Origin: Pavlovales sp. CCMP2436
Taxonomy: Eukaryota; Haptophyta; Pavlovophyceae; Pavlovales
DNA: 20,365 nucleotides
Direction of reading: 5' to 3'
Assembly (NCBI GenBank): GCA_026770615.1
Contig: MU631650.1
Location: 39,524 to 59,888 of the forward strand
Below are positions 1 through 7,240 of the stretch, piece after piece. The notes under the pieces are model-generated. The model was given only the letters and a program-made list of their open reading frames with translations. It made no database searches and was not told where the DNA came from. Each line of letters opens with the position of its first letter. Positions within the stretch are counted from its first letter, which is position 1. The position numbers were made by a program, and so were the translations under genes.

Positions 1-770
1 CTCCCCCACTACCCTTGTTACAACCCCGCTGTTCTTGTACTGACCCCCCCCCCTGTTTTTGAATAGTTGCGAGGTCGGCGGTCTGGCTTGGTCTGTCTGC
101 AGTGGGTTGGGGAGGTGACTTCGCCGGAGAATCGGCTGTACGGTGGAGGGCGAAAGCGTGCTGGGCGCTCTGGCGCACGCGCGCTGAATTACGGTAAAGA
201 ATATAAGTAGTTATAATAGTAATTGTTATATTAATTGTTACTCCTTTTTGGAAGCGGGATGGGCGCCCTGGCGCACGCGCGCTAAATTTCGGTCAAATAA
301 TTTAATTAGTAAAAGTGATAGTAGTAGTAATGATAAACCTCGTGCTAGGCGCACTTGCGCACATGTGCTGAATTACGGTAATAGTAATGATGATGAATCG
401 TAATAGAAGCGTACTGGGTGCGCTTGCGCACGTGCTGGGCTGGGTCTTTTCATGCATTGTGTCTTTTAGTAAAAGAAAAGGATTTTTGTTTAGGACGTCT
501 GTCTCCGGAGATGGTACTACTCCCCGAGCACACAGATACCGCCCCCTAGTATGCATGGGGTATAATATAATATATAACAAACCAATGCAATTTGTAAGGG
601 CAAAGGCATGCTGGATGCACTGGTGTACACATCGTTTTTAATAATAAGTGTGCTGGATGCACTGGTGTATACATGGTTTTTTAATAAAAAGTGTGCTGGA
701 TGCACTGGTGTATACATAGTTTTTAATAATAAGTGTGCTGGGTGCACTGGCGCGCGCGCTGGGCTGAGGT
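1..770. repeat. Degenerate minisatellite, left block
   Basis: About eight imperfect units share a core like GCTGGGCGCACTGGCGCACG, usually followed by GCGCTGAATTACGGTA and then an AT-rich spacer. Cores are near 160, 250, 340, 405, 608, 652, 694 and 737. Units 608-735 have drifted to a variant (GCTGGATGCACTGGTGTA) and are nearly identical to each other, which suggests recent local amplification. The stretch 80-200 preceding the first units is closely similar to 11806-11930, so this is a dispersed family. Open frames here are short and follow the repeat, so I see no gene. Confidence 0.75.
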
Positions 771-817
771 AATCTTATGTATACCAGTGTAATGCATTCT
801 TCTATACTGCGTCTACG

Positions 818-893
818 CTACCTATTTCTCTCCCCCCCTCCCCCCCCATCCTCTTTCTCTTTCTCTCTATCTCCCCCCCCCACCCCCCCTCCC
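818..893 (+). other. Long polypyrimidine tract, probable 3' splice acceptor region
   Basis: An almost pure C/T run on the + strand leads into an A-rich stretch ending CAAAG at 905. It lies directly before the Ala-rich start of the next exon (GCG GCA GCA GCG GCC). It therefore looks like the pyrimidine tract of a 3' splice site, with AG at 904-905 or 924-925. It could also simply be a low-complexity tract able to form non-B DNA. Confidence 0.45.
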
Positions 894-905
894 CAAAAAA
901 CAAAG

Positions 906-2690
906 GCGTGCGGTTCTTGCGGCAGCAGCGGCCCGCACTTTCCCCGGACGACCTGGCGGGAGGAAGTCCGAGAGCCAGTCCGGGAGACCCCCTCAGTCCG
1001 GTATCCGGCTCAAAACATCCCGGACTGCCTCTGTCGGACTTCTCCACGGCTCCTCGCCTGCAAAAGGGGCCCGGGTTCTCAGAGCTGGGTCCGGGAGCTC
1101 CCACGGTCCGGGCACCACTCTAGCCCAGGAGGGAGTCCGAGCGGGAGGCAGCGGGGGGGCGAGGAGGGGGCCGGGGGGTGGAGGGGGTAGCAGAGGGGGC
1201 GCAACCTGTGTGTACGCGGGTACGGTCACGACTGCAATGGAGGCCTGCGTGCACGCGGGAACCCGCACCGCTTCCGCCACGCGCCCGTTACACATCGCTA
1301 CACAGGGGACGCGCAGGGCGGGCTCGGCCGGGTTCAGAGGGGACGCGATGGCATCCCGGGCTATCGCCTCTGCCCGCCCAGACTCCCGGGGGCCGAGGAA
1401 TCTCCCGGACTCGCAGGGGCTTTACGGGCGCGCTCCCATTGCCTCGCCCCGTCCCGGAAACATCGGGGTGAAGCCGCAGCCCCGCTCCGGTCCCCCCGTT
1501 GGGTCTGGGAAAGGCGTGGAGTCCGGGAAAGGCTCGGAGTCCGGGAAAGGCGTGGAGTCCGGGAGAGGCTCCGAGTCCGGGAGGAGGTCAGAATCCGAGT
1601 CTGGGGCAAGCGAGGCGAAGTCGAAGCTCCGCTCCGGGGAGCGGGATGAATCCGGGAGGGTCTGGGAGGAGTCCGGGAGGGAAGGGTCCGTGACTGAGTC
1701 GAACGAGGCGAAGCTGCAGCCCCGCCTAGCACAGGACAAAGGAGTGGACAAGGGAGGGCAGCAGTCTTGTGCGAGTGAATCGTCCTCTGTGAGTGATTCG
1801 TCCCTTGCAGGCAGCGGGCGTAATCCGTCACGCCGTCCGCTTGCGCGCCCGCTGCAGCCAACGACACAGGATCAGAGGGACACACAGACAATGATGGGGG
1901 CGCAGCTCTACCCGCAACCAGCCGGCCACTTGCAACGGGCAGCAAGGGAGGCAGGCGCGCAGAGGAATGCACGGCGGCTGTCTCCCTCACTCGAGCGAGG
2001 TGCACTCCGCCCCCCCAGCCCGGCTCCCCAGGCAATGGTTGCGGAGGGCGGGCTCCCACCCGGACGCCGGACCCCCAGTCCGGCGCAGGCGAAGGCGAGG
2101 ATGGCGGTGGCGGCTCTCGTTGCGGCGGCGGTGAGTCTCGCTACCTGTCCCTGTGTTGTTTTTTGTCGCTGTTGTCCTTTTGTTGTTTTGTTGTCGCTGT
2201 TGTTGCTATCATTGTAATTCGTGTTGCTGTTGTGTTGGTTGTGGTTGTGGTGTCGTTGTTGACCTTGACTCTTTGCTAACCCTATTTGCAGGCGGCGGCG
2301 ACGGCAGCGGCCGAGGCGGCGGAGGCGGAGGCGGAAGCGCTGGCAGAGTTCGAGAGCGGGTCGGGAGAGTCCGGGAGCTTGAGCCGGCGCCTGTTCGAGC
2401 GCGCACAGCCGCGGGCCAACGCAACGGACGCCCTCTTTCTCGAGGGGACTCGTCGCGACCATCGCCTGGGCCGCTTGGACTATCCGCAACACCCGGACTC
2501 ACAGCAGCTCCCGGACTTCCCGGACTCGCAGCAGGACTCTAGCATGCAGTACGCCGAGTATTACACGCAGTCCGGTGGGCTCCCGGGTTCTCTCCTGCGC
2601 CCGGATCCTTTGTCGGACTCGCTCCCGGGTTCGCTCCCGCACTCTCGCGCTGTCTACGGCTGGCAGGGCGCGCCGATCGGGTTTTTTTGA
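906..2690 (+). CDS. Low-complexity Ser/Gly/Pro/Ala-rich protein, two exons
   Basis: I do not recognise a family. One frame is open without a stop from 793 to the intron donor, but its first part is the pyrimidine tract, so the exon probably starts near 906 or 926 and an earlier exon is likely. Exon 906-2130 encodes a disordered, charged chain with an 18-bp repeat giving ESGKGSESGKGVESGRG-like residues. The intron 2131-2291 begins GTGAGT, is T-rich, has a branch-like TGCTAAC at 2273 and ends TTTGCAG. Both sides are phase 0, joining two alanine runs. Exon 2292-2690 continues with an Ala/Glu helix-like segment (AEAAEAEAEALAEF), then Pro/Asp/Ser motifs such as LPDFPDSQQDS, and ends at TGA 2688-2690. 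No signal peptide or membrane segment is seen. The opposite strand is also open over long stretches because the repeats are symmetric, but the well-formed intron favours this strand. Function unknown; a scaffold or cell-surface role would be a guess. Confidence 0.55.
1507..1590 (+). repeat. 18-bp tandem repeat inside the low-complexity exon
   Basis: About four and a half units of GTGGAGTCCGGGAAAGGC, with T/G and A/G variation, run head to tail and stay in frame (18 bp = 6 codons). The core GAGTCCGGGA recurs singly through 960-1700. Its reverse complement TCCCGGACTC recurs at 1383-1415 and 2490-2640. Confidence 0.8.
2131..2291 (+). other. Spliceosomal intron of the low-complexity gene
   Basis: The intron is 161 nt with donor GCG|GTGAGT, a GTT-rich body, a near-consensus branch sequence TGCTAAC about 12 nt before the end, and acceptor TTTGCAG|GCG. 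Phase 0 on both sides. It is the cleanest intron in the window and a useful model for splice signals in this genome. Confidence 0.85.
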
Positions 2691-2760
2691 AGATGGGTTT
2701 CACGTCCAACGGTAGTCTCGCCAGTGTGCGCCAGGATGCCTAGTTTTGTGCGGTCTTGCC

Positions 2761-2990
2761 CTAGCTCGTCGTCGAGACGCCAATGCCGACTACTCGCCAA
2801 TCAAGGTTGAAGTCGACATTGTTGAGTTCGCGAGTCAGGTCGTGTCCGTGGGACATCAGTGGTCGCCCGTTGCGTTGCGGTGCGTTGACCCACGATGTCA
2901 TGAACATGCAAGGAAGTCTTGACATGCTCATGCGCATCACATGTCCCGCTCAGCGTAGTTTCTGAGGAAATATACTGGTCGATGTCTGTG
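2761..2990 (-). pseudogene. LINE C-terminal remnant (GHV..RM motif)
   Basis: The minus strand reads LR, a stop, then AGHVMRMSMSRLP, then SWVNAPQRNGRPL and LTREL, open from 2949 to the TAG at 2763-2761. This matches the region downstream of the reverse transcriptase in many non-LTR retrotransposons: R-L-R-W-x-G-H-V-x-R-M, then R-L-P, then a GRP motif and a basic helix. The TGA at 2952-2950 falls where the family has Trp (TGG), so a single change broke it. No RT domain is attached, so it is an isolated fragment. It is of a different LINE type from the large element at 5271-11060, whose C terminus has RNase H instead. Confidence 0.7.
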
Positions 2991-3340
2991 ACGCCGAGGG
3001 CGACCTACTGCAGCGCGAGGGCAGCGTACTTGAAGATGTAGTCGAACGATAAACAGTTATGAACTTAAAATGGAAGTGAGATGAACAGGTATGGACAGGT
3101 ATGAATGATGCACAAAACGCGTTTCGGGGCTTCTGCCCGGTCTCCGTCGAATTCGAGCACCTCGCTGAGCGGGCCACATTGAGCACATAATGCAGTCAGC
3201 GAGCTCCGTCGATCAGTTCACGCCTGATGAGGTCGGCATCTCCGAAGAAGTGAAGGTGCAAGAAGACCTCGGTGCGCTTGCTCGAGCTTGGCCTCGACCG
3301 TCTTGGTGTGAACCGTCTTGAAGAAGCCCGCGCAGCCCGT
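2991..3340. other. No gene recognised
   Basis: Only short unsupported open frames are present. A 14-bp sequence ACTTAAAATGGAAG at about 3063-3076 recurs near 11099. A CTGATGAG followed by CGAA near 3225 resembles part of a hammerhead core but lacks the GAAA box. Confidence 0.5.
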
Positions 3341-3571
3341 TTGTAAATAAATATCTATAAAAACGTCCGGTCCCGTTCGCGGTCTCCCAGTTAAAACTGG
3401 AACTAGCTCCCGAGCCCCCGGATACCGTCATCCCCGCTAAGACTGATCAGGCACACGACTGTCAACGACACTCGACTTGCGCGATGACCAACCTCTGCTG
3501 CATCTCGCCTGTCTCGAAATGCAGCTCGCCTGCGCACGCACCGCACCTATAGCACATAATACAAACAAAGA
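3341..3571 (-). repeat. Interspersed hairpin repeat, copy B (partial)
   Basis: This is the first of four copies of one repeat family. It starts with an AAATATCT-like edge and ACGTCCGG. It then carries a stem-loop (CCAGTTAAAACTGG) where copies A, C and D have different stems, followed by a conserved block (GGATACCGTC, CTGATCAG, CACACGAC). It ends in a block whose minus strand encodes RCGACAGELHFET. The later hairpins seen in copies A and D are absent. The minus orientation is assigned from its relation to the LINE 3' end. Confidence 0.65.
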
Positions 3572-3640
3572 AAGTGAAGTTCTGCGCCAGCCCACCTCCC
3601 CCCTCCCCCCCTACCCTCTCCTTGCTTGTCAGTTGTTCTA

Positions 3641-3907
3641 CTAAATTTCTCGTGTCGCCTCGAAGTGTGTCATGTTGGCGTCGATGGTGATTACGCATAT
3701 TTGTCTGCCTTGCCCGCTGCGCGATGCCATGAGCAATTCACCGAGGGTCTTATTCTGCCGTACTCTGCCTCCTGTAGTAGTTCGGTGTATCCATGTTGTA
3801 CTGCCGATCCGCGGTTGGTGCGGGGTGTATGCGTAATATAGGTCGATAATGTCGCCCACTTTGCTGGGGTCTCTGCTTAGTTTCAGCACCGCGATGTCTG
3901 TTCCCAT
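3641..3907 (-). CDS. Unrecognised reading frame, probably transposon-derived
   Basis: An 88-residue frame contains DPSKVGDIIDLYYAYTP and ends in ATREI. Its composition is more protein-like than the surrounding noise, but I cannot assign a family. It lies immediately beyond repeat copy B on the same strand, so it may be the end of a retroelement. No clear upstream extension in frame is seen, because a TAG lies just before it. Confidence 0.2.
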   Translation of the reverse strand: MGTDIAVLKLSRDPSKVGDIIDLYYAYTPHQPRIGSTTWIHRTTTGGRVRQNKTLGELLMASRSGQGRQICVITIDANMTHFEATREI

Positions 3908-4030
3908 GACTCGCTATGCTGTGAAGCATGTTGTCTGACATCTATGCGGCCTGGTTTGCTGGGAAGTGGAGAGGGCCGTGTTTTGCTTGCGCTGCTATTG
4001 GCCAGAAGTTGGGTCGCTTACTGTGGTCTA

Positions 4031-4196
4031 TAGGGGATCGCGGGCAATAAGAAACCGTCGTGTTAAGAAACTGAGCCAGTTTTTTTGCATTGTTTGTATG
4101 TAATTTAAGCAAATTTAAGCATTGTTTGTATGTAATTTGCTAAGAAACTCAGCCTCAGCCTCAAAAAGCGCCGTTCTTATTGCCCTCGATCCCCTG
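4031..4196. mobile_element. MITE, 166 bp, with TA target duplication
   Basis: The ends are inverted repeats of about 23 bp: left TAGGGGATCGCGGGCAATAA, right reverse complement CAGGGGATCGAGGGCAATAA, continuing with AGAA on both sides. TA flanks both ends (4029-4030 and 4197-4198). This fits a Tc1/mariner-type non-autonomous element. The interior has no coding capacity and holds two direct copies of GCATTGTTTGTATGTAATTT (4087-4106 and about 4119-4138) and two copies of TAAGAAACTNAGCC. Confidence 0.65.
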
Positions 4197-4198
4197 TA

Positions 4199-4792
4199 GG
4201 TCATTCCCCATGGGGTCATCCGGGTCTATATGTTGTTTCTTAGGTCTTGCTCAAGTGGTTGGCTACAGTGTGCCCTAAAAGTGAAGTCGAGACTGAAGTC
4301 TGAAATATTATGTAAAACAGATATAGGCTCTAGCCTACTCTGGGCCCCTCTCTCCGGGCTTGTGTCACGCTTGTGCACGCTCTCACTAATAGCTCCGGGG
4401 CTGGGCTTACGCGCATGCCGACGAGCCACCCCTGTGACCGATGGTTTAGTTCACCAACCACCCCCTCTCGGGGAAAGGGGGTTGGTGATGATGTGACGGC
4501 GTGCGCCCGCCATAGTACGTGTCGTCGTGGAGCAGGCTAATGCCGCACACCGGGCCTAAGGTTAACACCTCCGTCCATCCTGAACATTGTGCCGCGATCG
4601 CATGTGAGCGGCTGCCGCGGTAAGGCGGCGAGCGTATGGGGTTGGACGAGGATGAACTCGATGGCGCGACGCGATCTCCTGAGTGGGGAAGCGGTGCCTC
4701 AAGAGGGAGTGGTAGCCGAGAGCAGAGGGCGGTAGACGAGCACCACGAACGGCGCGGATGATGGCGAGTGTGACGTTGTCGACACTCGACTG
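4199..4792. other. No gene recognised; one strong hairpin
   Basis: TCACCAAC at 4451-4458 pairs with GTTGGTGA at 4481-4488, with a further CCCC/GGGG stem inside. The remainder has open frames on both strands but no motif I can name. Confidence 0.4.
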
Positions 4793-5222
4793 TGTGTAAA
4801 TATCTAGAAATACGTCCGTCCCCTGACAGGTCTCCACCGGACCCAAGCGTTGAGAAACACTCGGATCAAGGAACCTTAGCAGAGCACACGGATACCGTCC
4901 TCGCCGATAAGGCTGATCAGGCACACGACAATCGACAACTCTCTGACTGGCACTCGCTGACCGGCCGCCGCTGCCTTTCGCTCGTCTCGAAGTGCAGCTC
5001 GCCTGCGCACATGCCGCACCTGTGGCACGTATAACAAAACAGACTAAGGACCTCTGGTAGCCTGTATCCCTCCGTGTGACTCTTGTTCGCAAGGGGCAAG
5101 AATTACACGGTGGGGGCTCATTGTGGTCCCGGTCTACCCCACCCCCTCAGAGGGGTGGGCCTCGGGCTTGATATGTTGGGGTGCGTTTTCGGGGCATTGT
5201 TCTTCCCTCTTGTACTTGTGTC
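4793..5222 (-). repeat. Interspersed hairpin repeat, copy A
   Basis: This copy is closely similar over its whole length to copy D (18000-18432). It has three structured parts. First, an AGCGTT/AACACT stem near 4845. Second, a 14-bp imperfect stem (5072-5085 with 5097-5110). Third, an 8-bp GC stem, CCCACCCC (5138-5145) with GGGGTGGG (5152-5159). Between the first two lies the conserved block with CTGATCAG and, on the minus strand, RCGMCAGELHFET. Copies A and D begin and end at the same points, which suggests a defined element or a shared truncation point, possibly SINE-like. Confidence 0.7.
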
Positions 5223-5270
5223 GCGATTCTGCCGGTGCGGCTTCGGGACATTGTCCCTCTCTCTTCCTGC

Positions 5271-5670
5271 GTTTAAGTTTCTAGTTAAACGTCCGGACAT
5301 CCCTGGGAGAATCTCACTGGATTTAAGTGTTAAAAAACACTCAGATCCAGGGATCCACCCGAGCACACGGATACCGTCCCCACCGCTGATCAGTTCAGCC
5401 ACACGACGCTCGACGAATGACGACTGTCGACTGGCGCGCTGACCGACCTCCACTGCTCTCCCTCGCGTCGTCTGAAAATGCAGCACCGTCTGCGAGCGCG
5501 GCCCACCTTCGCGCATCCCAAATATTACTTCCTCGCTAGCCTGGCTTGCATATGTTCAGATTTTTGCCCTGGGGGGCAACACCCACAAATATGCGCGGCT
5601 TACTTGCTGGCCCATTCTATCCCAACCCTTGACGGGAGTGGGCCTCGGGCTCAAGACTTTGGGTTGCGGG
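5271..5670 (-). repeat. Interspersed hairpin repeat, copy C = LINE 3' end
   Basis: This divergent copy shares GAGCACACGGATACCGTCCC, the CTGATCAG block and the block around GTGGGCCTCGGGCTC with copies A and D. The stems differ in sequence but are kept: AGTGTT/AACACT nested in ATCCCTGG/CCAGGGAT (about 5307-5354), TTGCCC/GGGCAA (about 5564-5582), and CCC/GGG within CCCA/TGGG (about 5610-5632). The LINE reading frame enters this copy and stops at 5617-5619, which ties the whole repeat family to a LINE 3' end. Confidence 0.6.
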
Positions 5671-6292
5671 GTGTGGCAGGCTTGCTGGCTCATGTTTGAT
5701 TTTAGGTTTTTTGTCGCCCGAGTGGTGTGATAGCGTGGGTGACTGGCCGGTTTCAAGGGCCTGTTTGGTTGCAGAGCACAGTGTGCATGAGTGGTGCATG
5801 AATATGATGGACTTGTCATGGATCAGTGCGTGCATGCGTGACGGGCCTGCTGCAGATTCGTGGTTTATGGCGGGACTGGCTGGTCCTGTTTTGGGTTCGG
5901 TGGGACTGGCTGCTCCTGGTAGCAATGAGGTTTTGGTTCGAGACGGTCTCTGGTTGCGTTTTTCCACGTTTGATGTGCGTAAGCGTTGCTGGCCTCGGCT
6001 GGGCCTGAGGGTGGGCTTAGGCTGCATGGAGGGTATGGTAGGGTTTACACTTGTTAATGAATCTTCATTATTCGTAAGTTGGTTGTGCATCAGGCATCTT
6101 CGTTTGGCAGGGGTGGTCAGTGCACTGATGTCCGTTGGGGGTATGGGCTTTTGCTGTATAGGTGGTATGGCCGTTGGGGATATGGGCGCATACTGAGCAA
6201 TGCTGTCCGTTGGGGGTATGGGTTCATACCAAAGAAATGGTATAGCCGCTGGTGCCTCATTTAGGGCGATGCTGTGTGTTAGGGGTATGGGC
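5617..6292 (-). pseudogene. LINE C-terminal tail, distal part
   Basis: This is the continuation of the LINE tail beyond the inserted element. It starts with further 23-residue repeat units (YEPIPPTDSIAQ, then a degenerate unit QQKPIPPTD). It then becomes a basic, Ser/Pro/Thr-rich chain ending near SLEPEAHSRQGLG at the stop 5619-5617. The frame is open throughout. No domain is recognised in the distal 150 residues; a nucleic-acid-binding role would only be a guess from composition. Confidence 0.5.
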
Positions 6293-7230
6293 AGGGTACG
6301 GGCCGAAATTTTACCCCGAAAGAGAAGTACCCGAAATTCAGGGTGAAACCCGAAGAGCCGAATCGATTCCAGTGTGAAGCCGAAATGCCCGAAATTTTGG
6401 GCGAATTTCATCCCGAGATTGATTTATTAGTTATTTTATATCGGGGTGAAATTTCGGGGTGAATATTCGGGGTGAAATCTGCATTTGGTGCGCAGACCTT
6501 TTCCGCGTGCACTCCACACAGCTCTCGTGCCACATCGCGTTCGGCTGCTGCTCTGACCATCCGCAGAAGGAGACGATGAAAGCCGCCGTCGCGGCACCGT
6601 CACCGCCAAGCTCTATGCCTCCAAGCTCGCGCGCCTAGCAGCACTCGCGGACGAGGACGATTGCTGGACGATGACAGAGACCCCCCCGCTTCGCGCCACT
6701 CGTCGGGCGTGGCAACGGTCGAGCACCTGCAGCCGTGGAAGATCCACCCCGAGATCACGGACATCGACTGGTCGTACGATGAGCTTGAGTGAAACCGCTT
6801 ATATTTATTTTGAGGGGTAGGTTGCTGCCGTCATGCTCGAGCGGCTTCAGTGAAACCGCTTGAGTGAAACCGCTCGAGCGGCTCGTCTTGTCCTGCTTGG
6901 CGATCTCCCGGAAGCCCTTGTTCCACGAGCCCCCCGTCGCCTTTGCCATCGCCAAGGCCGAGCTGAACTTCGACAGTGCTGGCAGGACTCTACTTTTTAA
7001 TATTCCCTTGGCGCGTAATAACCGAAATTTACCCGAAATTTCGGGCCGAATTTCTTTTATTGATTTATTCATGGTGAATTTCTGCCCGAAATTTCACCCC
7101 GAAATTTAGGGGGTTCGGGCTGTCAGGTTTCGCCCGAAATTTCGGGGTCGAAATTTCACCTCGAAATATCACCGCGAAATTTCACCCCCGAAACGGGATT
7201 TTGCGATTTCGGGGTGAAATCACGAACCCT
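6293..7230. mobile_element. Mutator-like non-autonomous element, 938 bp, 10-bp TSD
   Basis: The identical decamer GGGTATGGGC flanks both ends (6283-6292 and 7231-7240). The termini are inverted: left AGGGTACGGGCCG, right reverse complement AGGGTTCGTGATTTC, both followed by ACCCCGAAA. A 9-10 bp duplication is characteristic of Mutator-like elements (MULEs). Both terminal regions (6300-6480 and 7010-7220) are packed with CCCGAAATTTC-type subrepeats in both orientations. Removing the element and one decamer restores the host LINE frame (YEPIP then LTHSIA). The centre is GC-rich and has no transposase. It contains coding-like fragments that may be captured host sequence. Confidence 0.75.
6560..6990. 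other. Coding-like captured fragments inside the MULE
   Basis: On the + strand, TVTAKLYASKLARLAALADE (about 6598-6660) and, after a frame change, VEHLQPWKIHPEITDIDWSY ending at TGA 6790-6792 read like protein. On the minus strand, 6990-6880 reads SALAMAKATGGSWNKGF. The GC-rich, codon-like composition contrasts with the AT-rich termini. None is assigned to a family. Between them lies a short repeat of GAGTGAAACCGCT near 6786-6875. Confidence 0.35.
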
Positions 7231-7240
7231 GGGTATGGGC

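Noticed and set aside
1..770. CRISPR-like array
   Set aside because: Units are degenerate, spacings irregular, spacers AT-rich and similar to each other, and there are no Cas genes; this is a minisatellite.
1361..2059. Long minus-strand frame rich in SRTP repeats, resembling an SR protein
   Set aside because: It mirrors the + strand repeats. The + strand has a clean GTGAGT...TGCTAAC...TTTGCAG intron with frame continuity.
3220..3250. Hammerhead-like CTGATGAG ... CGAAG
   Set aside because: The second core box is CGAAGAA, not GAAA, the intervening stem is weak, and no matching cleavage stem is evident.
4562..5092. 176-residue minus-strand frame across repeat A
   Set aside because: It crosses the repeat edge into unrelated sequence with no domain and is not kept in copy D.
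5696..6196. 166-residue + strand frame with MGGMAVGDMG-like repeats
   Set aside because: It is the antisense of the LINE tail repeats, whose minus-strand frame is continuous with the RNase H and zinc-knuckle protein.
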